Positions 44,544 to 53,712 of a DNA stretch of 64,000 nucleotides are shown one piece after another. The position numbers were made by a program, and so were the translations under genes. How positions within the stretch are numbered: the first letter of the stretch is position 1; each line of letters starts with the position of its first letter. This DNA is from Roseimicrobium sp. ORNL1. Lineage in GTDB: Bacteria; Verrucomicrobiota; Verrucomicrobiia; Verrucomicrobiales; Verrucomicrobiaceae. The stretch spans positions 5,952,001-6,016,000 of the forward strand of contig NZ_CP049143.1 of the NCBI RefSeq assembly GCF_011044495.1, in the 5' to 3' direction. Below the pieces are notes generated by a model that saw only the letters and a list, made by a program, of their open reading frames with translations, was not told the DNA's origin and ran no database searches.

Positions 44544-46313
44544 GTGGCTCTTGTATTGGGAATCAATGCCTGGCACGGCGACTCGTCCGCCGCGATCATC
44601 AAGGATGGAAAACTCATCGCCGCCGTCGAGGAGGAGCGTTTCCTGCGAATCAAACACTGGGCTGGCCTGCCGGTCGAGTCCATGAAGTACTGCCTGAAGG
44701 AGGTAGGCGCGCAATTCGGCGACCTCGAACACATCGCCATCAACCTCAATCCGCGCGTCAACAACCTGCGCCGGTTGCTCCATTTGATACGGCATCGCCC
44801 CGACATCGGGCTGGTGATGGACCGCCTGCGTAAGCGCAGCAAGGCGAAGAGCGTGGGCGAGAAAATTGCAGACGCCTTTCCCCAGGAGAAGATGCGTGCC
44901 GAGGTGCATCACATTGAGCATCACCTGGCTCACCTGGCCTCCTCCTACCTGTGCAGTCCATTTCAGGAAGCGGTGAACCTCTCCGTCGATGGCATGGGCG
45001 ACTTCGCGAGTGCTGCCTGGGGCATGGGCCGGGGCCAGTCGCTCAACGTGGATGGTCGTGTGTATTTCCCCCACTCGCTCGGGATCTTCTACTCCGTCAT
45101 GACACAGTGGCTGGGCTTCCCCCACTATGGTGATGAGTATAAGATCATGGGACTCGCCCCTTACGGGAAGCCTGAGTATCTGAATCTCCTGCGCCAGATC
45201 GTGCTGGTGCAACCGGACGGCACGTTCGAGCTCGACCTCCGCTACTTCCGCCATCACCGTGAAGCCGTGCCCTACACCTGGGACAATGGCTCGCCTGAAG
45301 TCGGCACCCTCTACACCCCCGCCCTTGAGGAATTGCTCGGCCCGGCACGGAAAAAAGAAGAGCCGCTGGAGCAGCGACACAAGGACATGGCTCGCAGCGT
45401 GCAGGCGATGTACGAAGAGGCATTCTTCGCCATGCTGGCAGCGCTTCACAGGAAGTACCAGTGCGATGCCCTCACGCTCAGCGGTGGCTGCGCGATGAAC
45501 TCCGTGGCGAACGGCAAGGTCTTCTCACGCAGCCCCTTCAAGCAGCTCTACATCCAGAGCGCCGCGGGTGATGCCGGTGGTGCCATTGGCGCGGCCATGG
45601 TCGTAGCGCAGCAGCTCGGGGGCGCCCGTGTTTCGCGTCACCACTGCCTGCATGCTTACTGGGGTCCGCAATACAGCGAAGAAGACTACAAGGCGCTCCT
45701 TGATACTGAACAGGCACGCATTCGCGAAGCAGGCTGTGAAGTGACCATTTTTGCCGAAGACGAAACGGAAAAGCTCTGCGCCTCCACCGCGCAGGCCATC
45801 AGCGAAGGCAAGGTCATCGGCTGGTTCCAGGGACGCCTCGAGTGGGGTCCCCGCGCGCTGGGAAATCGCAGCATCCTGGGCGATCCGCGCCGTGCTGACA
45901 TGAAGGACATTCTGAACGCGAAGATCAAGCGCCGCGAATCCTTCCGCCCCTTTGCACCGAGTGTGCTGCGCGAAGCGGTCGGCGAGTGGTTCGAGACGGA
46001 CGATGATGTGCCCTTCATGATGCAGGTGTATCAGGTGCGTGAAGAACGCCGTGCAGCAATCCCTGCGGTGACACACGTGGATGGCAGCGGCCGCCTTCAG
46101 ACCGTCTATCGCGAGACCAATCCGATGTATCATCGGCTCATCGAGCACTTCAATACCCTTACCGGGGTGCCCATGGTGCTGAACACCAGCTTCAACGAGA
46201 ACGAACCTGTCGTGTGCCATCCGAAGGAGGCCCTCGATTGTTTCCTCCGCACGAAGATGGATGTGCTGGTACTGGGTCGGACACAAATACGACGCCAGCA
46301 ACCGGGTGCTTAA
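44544..46313 (+). CDS. NodU/CmcH-family carbamoyltransferase
   Basis: 589 residues, GTG start at 44544. N-terminal Kae1-like domain (VLGINAWHGDSSAAII at 4-19; VEEERFLRIKHW) with the metal-binding His cluster in VHHIEHHLAHLASSYLCSPF near 115-134. C-terminal carbamoyl-transfer domain has GWFQGRLEWGPRALGNRSILGDPR and NARIKRRESFRPFAPSV-like sequence. Members transfer a carbamoyl group from carbamoyl phosphate to a sugar hydroxyl. As the first gene of the long plus-strand cluster it probably decorates the exported glycan. Confidence 0.93.
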   Translation: MALVLGINAWHGDSSAAIIKDGKLIAAVEEERFLRIKHWAGLPVESMKYCLKEVGAQFGDLEHIAINLNPRVNNLRRLLHLIRHRPDIGLVMDRLRKRSKAKSVGEKIADAFPQEKMRAEVHHIEHHLAHLASSYLCSPFQEAVNLSVDGMGDFASAAWGMGRGQSLNVDGRVYFPHSLGIFYSVMTQWLGFPHYGDEYKIMGLAPYGKPEYLNLLRQIVLVQPDGTFELDLRYFRHHREAVPYTWDNGSPEVGTLYTPALEELLGPARKKEEPLEQRHKDMARSVQAMYEEAFFAMLAALHRKYQCDALTLSGGCAMNSVANGKVFSRSPFKQLYIQSAAGDAGGAIGAAMVVAQQLGGARVSRHHCLHAYWGPQYSEEDYKALLDTEQARIREAGCEVTIFAEDETEKLCASTAQAISEGKVIGWFQGRLEWGPRALGNRSILGDPRRADMKDILNAKIKRRESFRPFAPSVLREAVGEWFETDDDVPFMMQVYQVREERRAAIPAVTHVDGSGRLQTVYRETNPMYHRLIEHFNTLTGVPMVLNTSFNENEPVVCHPKEALDCFLRTKMDVLVLGRTQIRRQQPGA

Positions 46314-46331
46314 GAAATTCCACCTCCAGGC

Positions 46332-47165
46332 ATGCGCCACGAATCACTGGTTATAGAAGCCGGCCGCACGGAAGCCCACTACTGGCGCGACCTGTGGCGT
46401 TATCGCGAACTCTTTGGCTTCCTCGCCTGGCGTGATGTGCTGGTGCGGTACAAGCAGACTGCCGTGGGCATTGTCTGGGCAGTGCTGCGGCCACTGCTCA
46501 CCACGCTGATTCTGGTGTTCGCTTTTGGCAAGATCGCCGGACTCTCCTCCAATGGCGTGCCCTACCCCATCCTCGTACTCGCGGGCAATATCCCGTGGGT
46601 CTTCTTTGCCAGCGCGCTCGGGGAGTCGAGCCAGAGCTTGATTGGGAACTCGAATCTCATCTCGAAGATCTACTTCCCGCGCATGATCCTGCCGGCGAGC
46701 GCGGTGATCGTGGCGCTCATCGACTGCCTCATCTGCCTGGGCATCCTTCCCATCTTCATGGGCATCTACGGGTACTGGCCCACGTGGCGCCTGGTCACCC
46801 TGCCCATCTTCATCCTGCTCGCCCTGATTGCCGCACTGGGACCCGGCCTGCTGGTGACGGCGCTGAATGTGAAGTACCGCGACTTCCGGTACATCATCCC
46901 CTTCATCATGCAGTTCGGCCTCTATGTCTCCCCGGTGGGATTCTCCAGTTCCGTGATTGGTGAAAAGTTCGGACCCGTGTGGCAGATGGTCTACTCCCTG
47001 AATCCCATGGTGGGCGTCATCGATGGATTCCGCTGGGCGGTATGCCAGACCGCCCCCGTGCACCTTCCCAGCTTCTGCATTTCCACCACCCTGAGCTTCC
47101 TCATGCTGGCATGGGGCATCAGCTATTTCCGAAAGACGGAACGCACCTTTGCTGATGTCATCTAA
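46332..47165 (+). CDS. wzm: ABC-2 type polysaccharide export permease (Wzm/TagG-like)
   Basis: 277 residues, six membrane spans. The amphipathic N-terminus (WRYRELFGFLAWRDVLVRYKQTAVGIVWAVLRPLL) is the classic TagG/KpsM/Wzm start; the centre has YPILVLAGNIPWVFF, and a cytosolic loop is followed by YFPRMILP. It forms the inner-membrane channel that flips a lipid-linked polysaccharide, powered by the Wzt ATPase. It precedes the flippase gene by 14 bases and lies 18 bases after the carbamoyltransferase. Confidence 0.93.
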   Translation: MRHESLVIEAGRTEAHYWRDLWRYRELFGFLAWRDVLVRYKQTAVGIVWAVLRPLLTTLILVFAFGKIAGLSSNGVPYPILVLAGNIPWVFFASALGESSQSLIGNSNLISKIYFPRMILPASAVIVALIDCLICLGILPIFMGIYGYWPTWRLVTLPIFILLALIAALGPGLLVTALNVKYRDFRYIIPFIMQFGLYVSPVGFSSSVIGEKFGPVWQMVYSLNPMVGVIDGFRWAVCQTAPVHLPSFCISTTLSFLMLAWGISYFRKTERTFADVI

Positions 47166-47179
47166 TCGTCCCCATCGAC

Positions 47180-48517
47180 TTGCAGGACACGCCCTCCAGT
47201 GAGGCTTCCGCTTCAAATGCCGGACCTACTCCATCCGCGAAAGAACCGCCGCTTTCACGGTGGCAGCGGCTCGGGCTTCTGACCCTCCTTCAAGGCGGCA
47301 TCCAAGCCATCAGCATCGCCACCGGGTTTCTTCTCATCCGCTGGCTTACCAAAACCGATTTCGCATGGTACACCCTGGGCAACTCGAGCACGGCGGTCTT
47401 CACCACCCTGGTGGACCCGGGCACGGGACTCGGCATGCAGTCCGTGGGTGGAAAGGTGGCTGCGGAGCCTGCGCGTTTCCGGCAGGCACTCGCTTCCGTG
47501 CTGAGCCTGCGCTGGCGCCTGGGATGGGTGGCCGCGCTGCTGGCCTTGCCGATTCCCCTGGGGATGCTGCTGGTGAACGACGCACCGCTTCCCATCGCGC
47601 TCGCCATTCTCGGTGCGAACGTCCTCGGGTTCTTTGCCGTCCTTACCAATGGCACGCTCAGCGCCGCCCTGAAACTGCAGGGCCGCTTCCGGCAGGCGCT
47701 GCTCTCGGACTTCGCCGCGGTCATCGCGCGACTCTTGCTGGTGGGCGCTGCAGCCTTGTTCTGGCTGGATGCCATCGCGGCAACTCTCGCCGCGGTGATC
47801 GCCACGGCATGGCAGTACCTGATTCTGAAAAATGCATCCGCGGAGTGGCGGCAGGGACAGCCCCAACCCTCCTCCGACGATCAGACGCAACTGCTCCAGC
47901 AGGTGCGCTCGATGCGCTTCTACAACCTGTTCCAGTTTATCCAGGGGCAGGTGGGAGTGTGGCTGTTGAGCATCATGGCCAATGTGGCCGCCGTCGCCGA
48001 CTTCGGAGCGCTGAGCCGGCTCGGCTCCGTGTTCGCCGCGCTGACGCTGTTGTATTATCAGCTGGTCATTCCAATTTTGTCGCGCAGCCAGACGACACGC
48101 ATCCTTACGGGCAGGCTGACACTTTCGATCACCGCCTATGTCGCGGCGGTCGTCATCTTCGCCGTAGCGGGGTGGCTCGGCGCCGATTGGATTCTCTGGC
48201 TCTTCGGCGCGGACTATGCGCATCTCACAAAGGAAGTGCCCTGGATGATTGTCTTTCAGGGAATATATTCGTTCACCGTTATCCTGTGGTGGTTCAATAC
48301 CTCACGCGGATGGGTGGGCCTCTCCCGGCTGAATCCCCCCTTCACCGCCTTGGTCCAGTTGGCCGCCTATTTTGCGCTCCGTCCGGACAGCGTGCAGGGC
48401 ATCATCTGGTTCTCAATGGCCACCCTCGTGCCATCACTGCTGCTGGGATTGTCAGCGAGTGTTTCCGGCCTCAAGCGGATGGCGCGCACTGCAGAAGTCT
48501 CCTCTAAGAATGTCTGA
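47180..48517 (+). CDS. MOP-type polysaccharide flippase-like membrane protein
   Basis: 445 residues, TTG start at 47180; the next ATG would remove the first two spans. About 12 hydrophobic spans (for example LLTLLQGGIQAISIATGFLLI, LGWVAALLALPIPLGMLLV). The organisation matches the polysaccharide-biosynthesis MATE/Wzx group. It lies between the Wzm permease and Wzt ATPase genes, overlapping the latter by eight bases. This order is unusual because Wzx and Wzm-Wzt systems are normally alternatives. Confidence 0.85.
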   Translation: MQDTPSSEASASNAGPTPSAKEPPLSRWQRLGLLTLLQGGIQAISIATGFLLIRWLTKTDFAWYTLGNSSTAVFTTLVDPGTGLGMQSVGGKVAAEPARFRQALASVLSLRWRLGWVAALLALPIPLGMLLVNDAPLPIALAILGANVLGFFAVLTNGTLSAALKLQGRFRQALLSDFAAVIARLLLVGAAALFWLDAIAATLAAVIATAWQYLILKNASAEWRQGQPQPSSDDQTQLLQQVRSMRFYNLFQFIQGQVGVWLLSIMANVAAVADFGALSRLGSVFAALTLLYYQLVIPILSRSQTTRILTGRLTLSITAYVAAVVIFAVAGWLGADWILWLFGADYAHLTKEVPWMIVFQGIYSFTVILWWFNTSRGWVGLSRLNPPFTALVQLAAYFALRPDSVQGIIWFSMATLVPSLLLGLSASVSGLKRMARTAEVSSKNV

Positions 48518-49724
48518 ACCCATCATTCAGGTAGAAAATCTCGGCAAGAGATACCAGATCAAACACCAGTCTGGTGAACGGTATACGGCGTTGAGGGACG
48601 TCCTGGCGAGGAAGGTAGGCAACATTTTCAAAGGGCGTAAAAACGGGAATGCATCGCCCGCGAGTGAAGAGTTTTGGGCCCTCAAAGATGTGTCCTTCGA
48701 TATCATGCCAGGTGAGGTCGTCGGCATCATTGGCAGAAACGGGGCAGGCAAATCCACTCTGCTCAAGATCCTGAGCCGTATCACGGAACCAACGGTGGGC
48801 CGCATCACCCTGGGTGGGCGGGTGGCAAGCCTCCTGGAGGTGGGCACGGGATTCCATCCCGAATTGACCGGCCGGGAGAACATCTACCTCAACGGCGCCA
48901 TCCTTGGCATGACCAAGGACGAGATTCGCAGCAAATTTGATGAAATTGTCGCCTTCGCCGAAGTGGAGAAATTCCTCGACACTCCGGTAAAGAGATACAG
49001 CAGCGGAATGTATGTCCGCCTTGCCTTTGCGGTGGCTGCACATCTTGAACCCGAGATCCTCGTCGTGGATGAAGTGCTGGCGGTGGGGGATGCAGAATTC
49101 CAGAAAAAATGTCTGGGTAAGATGGACCAGGTGGCGAAAGGCGGGAGAACAGTGCTCTTTGTCAGCCACAACATCGATGCGTTGCAACGCATCTGCCAGA
49201 CTGGCATCGTTCTCCGAAACGGGAGCGTTGTGTGCCGGGATGACATCACCAGCGCCATCAACGTCTATCTCTCTGACAAGAACCTCACCACCAAGGTCTC
49301 TCGAGACCACCGTCCCGGTATTGTGAGTGCGGAGGTATCCACGTCTGAATTGCGCGAAGGAAGACTTAAACTGTCCATCGCCTTCAGTTACCCCTCCGCG
49401 ATCGCCAACCCCACCTTTGGGATGGTGGTCTACAATGAAAAGAACGTTCCGCTCTTTGGCAGCAATACGTTGTTTGACCCACCCAAGTCTCCTCTCCCTC
49501 CCTGCTCTGCAGGGCAGGCCACGGTCACTGCCGGGCCCCTGCCGCTCTGGTCCGGATCCTATCGCATTTCTTTGTGGCTCAGCGATGGCACCGCACCGCT
49601 GGATCATGCGGAAAATATTGTCGGATTCGACTACGTCAGTCCGGATGTTCCACCCTACGTTCCTCCACCGGCCTTGATTGGATCTACCAGGGTGCCGGCT
49701 ACTTGGGAATTGTCCCTTTCCTGA
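48510..49724 (+). CDS. wzt: polysaccharide export ATPase with C-terminal cargo domain (Wzt-like)
   Basis: 404 residues. Nucleotide-binding domain 1-255: Walker A GRNGAGKST at 75-83, ABC signature YSSGM at 163-167, Walker B ILVVDEV around 183-189, H-loop His220. Residues ~262-404 form a beta-rich extension like Wzt C-terminal domains that recognise the chain's terminal modification. This implies a capped polysaccharide, compatible with the methyltransferase and carbamoyltransferase genes. The start overlaps the flippase gene by eight bases. Confidence 0.94.
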   Translation: MSEPIIQVENLGKRYQIKHQSGERYTALRDVLARKVGNIFKGRKNGNASPASEEFWALKDVSFDIMPGEVVGIIGRNGAGKSTLLKILSRITEPTVGRITLGGRVASLLEVGTGFHPELTGRENIYLNGAILGMTKDEIRSKFDEIVAFAEVEKFLDTPVKRYSSGMYVRLAFAVAAHLEPEILVVDEVLAVGDAEFQKKCLGKMDQVAKGGRTVLFVSHNIDALQRICQTGIVLRNGSVVCRDDITSAINVYLSDKNLTTKVSRDHRPGIVSAEVSTSELREGRLKLSIAFSYPSAIANPTFGMVVYNEKNVPLFGSNTLFDPPKSPLPPCSAGQATVTAGPLPLWSGSYRISLWLSDGTAPLDHAENIVGFDYVSPDVPPYVPPPALIGSTRVPATWELSLS

Positions 49725-49728
49725 TCTT

Positions 49729-50499
49729 GTGAAGCCAGAGTATTCCCCCGCGCAACTGGAAAACATCAGGCAACGCCTCAATCCTTCCGTCAAGGATGTT
49801 TACTACCTGGTGTTGGCTGATCTTCGTTTATTCCTTCAGCGTTATGCCACTGCTGAACCGATCTCCGTCCTCGACTACGGCGCAGGCAATTCTCCATATG
49901 CCAGCCTGTTCCCGAACGCCGAGTACCGGCGGGCAGACTACATGGATTGCACGGCCATTGATTACAAGGTGGACGGAGACTCAAGGCTTCCAGTCGCTTC
50001 GAATACCTTTGATCTCGTGTGGTCCACACAAGTCGCCGAGCATGTTCAGAATCCCTCCACCTACTTTAGCGAGGCCCTGCGGGTTTTGAAACCGGGCGGC
50101 AGATTGGTCGTCACCACCCACGGCGTTTGGGAGGACCATGGGGTGCCTTATGACTTTCAAAGATGGACTGCGGAAGGCCTGCAACGCGATTTGGAACTCG
50201 CGGGCTTTTCCGTGAAGGGGACGTTCAAGATAACGACGTCGGGGCGCTTCTATTGGTTTCTGCTCCTGCAATGGCTCGAGCATGGAGGACTGAAAAAAAC
50301 CAACCTGAGCTACAGGCTCTGGCGACGCTTCTGCTGGGAGTTCGCAAAGTTCGCCCGCCCCATCGCCCATCGTTTTGCCGACTGGCGGTGGAGCGACTGC
50401 CAGGTGATTGAAGGTGAAGCATTGAGCCAGCATCGCATCTACTCGGTGATTGCCGCCGAGGCGATCAAGCCCCTGGCAACCGATCAGCCTGCTCCTTAA
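49729..50499 (+). CDS. class I SAM-dependent methyltransferase
   Basis: 256 residues, GTG start at 49729, four bases after the Wzt stop; a longer frame overlaps wzt. SAM motif VLDYGAGNSPYASLFPNAEY near 46-65; FDLVWSTQVAEHV and LRVLKPGGRLVVTTHG follow. The C-terminus is Trp/Arg-rich and may contact membrane. In Wzm/Wzt O-antigen systems such enzymes can add a terminal methyl cap that stops chain growth; this is a candidate by position only. Confidence 0.87.
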   Translation: MKPEYSPAQLENIRQRLNPSVKDVYYLVLADLRLFLQRYATAEPISVLDYGAGNSPYASLFPNAEYRRADYMDCTAIDYKVDGDSRLPVASNTFDLVWSTQVAEHVQNPSTYFSEALRVLKPGGRLVVTTHGVWEDHGVPYDFQRWTAEGLQRDLELAGFSVKGTFKITTSGRFYWFLLLQWLEHGGLKKTNLSYRLWRRFCWEFAKFARPIAHRFADWRWSDCQVIEGEALSQHRIYSVIAAEAIKPLATDQPAP

Positions 50500-51255
50500 G
50501 TGATCAACTACGACCATTCTCAAAACATCCACACGCTGGAGGGACCGCGTGCCGCATTTCCGTTACTTTTCCCCAAAGGCTTGCCTTCAAGCCTCATGGA
50601 TGTGGGCTGTGGCAGGGGGACGTGGCTGAAAGCTGCGAGCGATTGCGGAATCTCGGACCTCATGGGAGTGGATGGTGTCGCCATTTCACCCGAGGAGTTC
50701 CTGCTTGAGGGAGGTCGCTTTGAATGCCATGACCTCACGCGCTCATGGACCGTGGGTCGCCGGTTCGAAGCAGTACTCTGCCTGGAAGTGGGCGAACATC
50801 TCGCAGCGGCGCACGCGGATACCCTGGTACAATCTCTGACACGCCATGCGGATACCGTGATCTTCTCAGCCGCTTGCCCGGGACAGCCAGGCCAGCACCA
50901 CGTGAACTGCCAGTGGCCGGCATACTGGCAGGAGATTTTCAACAAGCATGGGTTTTCCTGTTACGATACCATTCGTCCCTCCATCTGGCAGGACACACGC
51001 ATAGAGCCATGGTACCGCCAGAACGTGTTCCTCGCATTGAACCAGCCGGACGTCGCAGGTAAGGAAGAACGGCTGCGGCCTTTGGTTCACCCTGACATGC
51101 TGCCTTATCTCCACGCCGCCATGCTGGACCAGGAACTGAAAAACAGGGTGATAACCGCCGGCTCTCACGACATACCGGTTTCCTGGCTCGCGTCTGCCCT
51201 CGTCAGGCGCATCGGATCGAAACTCTCCCGCCTTGTCCGTGGAGTTCGTGTTTGA
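50500..51255 (+). CDS. class I SAM-dependent methyltransferase
   Basis: 251 residues, GTG start at 50500 immediately after the previous stop. SAM motif SLMDVGCGRGTWLKAASDCG near 31-50, VDGVAIS, and CLEVGEHLAAAHADTLVQS. The C-terminal half has VNCQWPAYWQEIFNKHGFSCYD and a basic tail. Likely modifies a sugar nucleotide or glycan; specificity unknown. Confidence 0.85.
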   Translation: MINYDHSQNIHTLEGPRAAFPLLFPKGLPSSLMDVGCGRGTWLKAASDCGISDLMGVDGVAISPEEFLLEGGRFECHDLTRSWTVGRRFEAVLCLEVGEHLAAAHADTLVQSLTRHADTVIFSAACPGQPGQHHVNCQWPAYWQEIFNKHGFSCYDTIRPSIWQDTRIEPWYRQNVFLALNQPDVAGKEERLRPLVHPDMLPYLHAAMLDQELKNRVITAGSHDIPVSWLASALVRRIGSKLSRLVRGVRV

Positions 51256-51282
51256 GGGAATAAGCAGCCTCGCGGCAACTAC

Positions 51283-51396
51283 ATGAGCAAATTGATTTGT
51301 AATTTGCTGGCTCTGTTCAGCCTTGAACTCGCGTCGGCGCACACTGCATGCACCGGGGACGCGAGGCATCCTCTGCGCTCCAGCAATGCGTGGTAA
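51283..51396 (+). CDS. possible 37-residue signal-peptide-like small ORF
   Basis: The ATG at 51283 opens 37 codons: a basic start, a hydrophobic core (LICNLLALFSLELASA) and a short tail with one Cys, ending TAA at 51396. It occupies most of the 193-bp gap between a methyltransferase and a GT2 gene. It may be a small secreted peptide or chance; no homologue is recognised. Confidence 0.2.
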   Translation: MSKLICNLLALFSLELASAHTACTGDARHPLRSSNAW

Positions 51397-51448
51397 CCAG
51401 CCACTCAGGCCGCAGCTTTTCCCGCAACGTAACACCTAGTTCCTGGAG

Positions 51449-52402
51449 ATGTTAATTTCTGTCATCATCTGCACCCGAAATCCCCGCTCCGACTACCTCT
51501 CGAGGGTCTTGGAGGGACTGCGGCGGCAGACGCTTGAACTCAACCAGTGGGAGCTTGTGCTTGTCGACAATGATTCCGACGAGCCTCTGGCCGGGAAAAT
51601 CGATCTGTCGTGGCATCCCTTGTCCAGATGCGTGAGAGAGGAGATGCGCGGCCATGTTCCAGCACGCCTCAAGGGCATCGAATCCTCCGCAGGCGATTTC
51701 CTGATCTTTGTAGATGACGACAATGTCCTCCATGATGACTACCTGGAACAGGCATTGGAGATCGGCGCCAAGTGGCCCATGCTGGGCACCTGGGGAGCCA
51801 GCATCACCGGCGAGTTCGAAGTCCCACCGCCGACCTGCCTGGAACCCTACATTGATGGGCTCGCTATATGCGAGCTCGATCAAGCATACTGGTCCAACAT
51901 CCCTGTCTGGACGCGTGCCACTCCTTATGGAGCTGGAGTTTGTGTGAGGAAGGAAGTAGCCGCCTCGTATCTTCATGCCGCTCGTGAAACACCTCTTCGG
52001 CGCTCCCTGGGCCGAAGCGGAGCCAACCTGGGTGCCGGTGATGACAGCGATCTATCATGGACATCCACACGCCTGAACCTCGGATTTGGTCGATTCCCTG
52101 AGCTAAAGTTGACCCATCTGATTTCCGCACGTCGTCTTACCACAGAATACATGACATCGCTTTTCGCGGGCTTTGTCGGATCGGGCATCATTCTGGATCA
52201 TCTCTGGGGAAGACCCGTCAAGGAACCACCTCTTGTGATGCAAGTTCTCTCGCTTGTGAAGGCGCTCCTGAGGGGCGACAAGATACAGCGGATGATTGCC
52301 TGGCGCTCGTTCTCATCCAAGCGCCAGGCGTGGCAGCTTCTCAAAACGAATGCGGGCTCTGATGCCCCGCGCGGCGGCCCTGCTCTCAAAGCCACCATAT
52401 AG
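51449..52402 (+). CDS. family 2 glycosyltransferase
   Basis: 317 residues. GT-A fold: LISVIICTRNPRSDYLSRVLEGLRRQ near 2-27, donor/metal site DFLIFVDDDNVLHDDYL near 85-101. The acceptor part contains GAGVCVRKEVA and a later basic C-terminus. Cytosolic or membrane-peripheral sugar transfer from a nucleotide sugar is expected. Codon use and spacing fit the cluster. Confidence 0.9.
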   Translation: MLISVIICTRNPRSDYLSRVLEGLRRQTLELNQWELVLVDNDSDEPLAGKIDLSWHPLSRCVREEMRGHVPARLKGIESSAGDFLIFVDDDNVLHDDYLEQALEIGAKWPMLGTWGASITGEFEVPPPTCLEPYIDGLAICELDQAYWSNIPVWTRATPYGAGVCVRKEVAASYLHAARETPLRRSLGRSGANLGAGDDSDLSWTSTRLNLGFGRFPELKLTHLISARRLTTEYMTSLFAGFVGSGIILDHLWGRPVKEPPLVMQVLSLVKALLRGDKIQRMIAWRSFSSKRQAWQLLKTNAGSDAPRGGPALKATI

Positions 52403-52494
52403 CCAGGGGACGAAGGTGATCATCGTGCCCTGCCTGGTACAAGCCTTCGCCCAATAACCCTGCAAGTGAGCGCCCAGGAGACATATCGCATATA

Positions 52495-53679
52495 GTGTTT
52501 CCAAATCTCTTATATATCTCTGACGTCCCGGTGGAATCGTCTTACCACGGTTCCGCCCTCCTGTTCAGGCTTCTGGACAGCTACCCCCAGGATCAACTGT
52601 TCATCATGGAAAGTGGCCAGGACGTCTCCAAGGCAGAACGACGCCTCCCCGGAGTCAACTACTGTCAGGCCCCTCCATTGAGACTGTCCAGGCTGCTGAC
52701 CACGCGAGTACACCGGCTGGCGTCTCTCCTTCTCACTGCGGTTTCAGAGCGCCGCTGGCGTTTCATCCAGCGTCTCACAAGCCAGTTTAATCCCCAGGCA
52801 ATTCTGGCGGTCGCACACGGGTACGGATGGTTGTCAGCAGCGGCGTTCGCAAGGAAGAGACAACTGCCGTTGCACCTGATCGTGCACGACGACTGGCCGA
52901 CTTTCACGCCAGCCCCCTCCATGCTACGGCCTTGGGCCGCTGAAAAGTTTGCCGCGGTGTATCGGCAGGCCGCTTCCCGTCTTTGCGTTTCGCCCTATAT
53001 GATGGAGCGCTATCAGCACACCTGCGGCGTACCCGGCACGGTGTTGCTTCCCTCTCGGGCCAACAATTCCACGGTGTTCAGCGCTCCACCGGCCAGGCTC
53101 ACGCAGCAAAACGCGCCACTTACGGGGTTGTTTGGCGGCTCTCTCACCTCACCATCGTACATCCGTTCCCTCGGCACTCTGGCGCGCATGCTGCAGCCGG
53201 TAGGTGGGCGAGTGCTGATCTATGGGCCTACTCCCAAGTCCCAAGCTGCAATCGTGGGCGTCAATGAGCCAAACCTGGAATGGCGCGGCCTCGTGCCGCC
53301 CGAGGAAATGATTCGGATCGCACGTGAAGAGGCCGATTTTTTGTTTGTTCCCATGTCCTTTGAGGCGTCCGACCTCAAGACCATGGAGATAAACTTTCCA
53401 AGCAAGCTTGCAGATTACACAGCCATCGGGTTGCCGCTTTTGATTGCGGGTCCGCCTTCCACCTCAGCCGTCAAATGGGCTGAAGATAACCCCGGGGTCG
53501 CAGAAGTAGTGAGGGACGACAGCGCTGAATCCCTGGGCCGTGCCATTTCCAGATTGTCGGATCCCTCTCACAGAATGTCCCTTGCTTCCGCTGCGATTGA
53601 AGCTGGCGCGAGGCAGTTCTCCCATCAAGCGGCAGCCAAGGTCTTTTTGGATCGCGTGATGATAGCTTCGAAATCCTGA
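52495..53679 (+). CDS. GT4-like (GT-B fold) glycosyltransferase
   Basis: 394 residues, GTG start at 52495. N-terminal Rossmann half has NLLYISDVPVESSYHGSALLFRLL and a hydrophobic stretch VHRLASLLLTAVSE. C-terminal half contains LTGLFGGSLTSPSYIRSL, NLEWRGLVPPEEMIRIAREEADFLFVPMSFE and KLADYTAIGLPLLIAGP, resembling the nucleotide-sugar binding side of GT4 enzymes. The usual E-x7-E is not clear. Function as a glycosyltransferase is likely; sugar unknown. Confidence 0.78.
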   Translation: MFPNLLYISDVPVESSYHGSALLFRLLDSYPQDQLFIMESGQDVSKAERRLPGVNYCQAPPLRLSRLLTTRVHRLASLLLTAVSERRWRFIQRLTSQFNPQAILAVAHGYGWLSAAAFARKRQLPLHLIVHDDWPTFTPAPSMLRPWAAEKFAAVYRQAASRLCVSPYMMERYQHTCGVPGTVLLPSRANNSTVFSAPPARLTQQNAPLTGLFGGSLTSPSYIRSLGTLARMLQPVGGRVLIYGPTPKSQAAIVGVNEPNLEWRGLVPPEEMIRIAREEADFLFVPMSFEASDLKTMEINFPSKLADYTAIGLPLLIAGPPSTSAVKWAEDNPGVAEVVRDDSAESLGRAISRLSDPSHRMSLASAAIEAGARQFSHQAAAKVFLDRVMIASKS

Positions 53680-53712
53680 CCCACTTTCCATCACCTACTC
53701 AGACAGCCAGCC

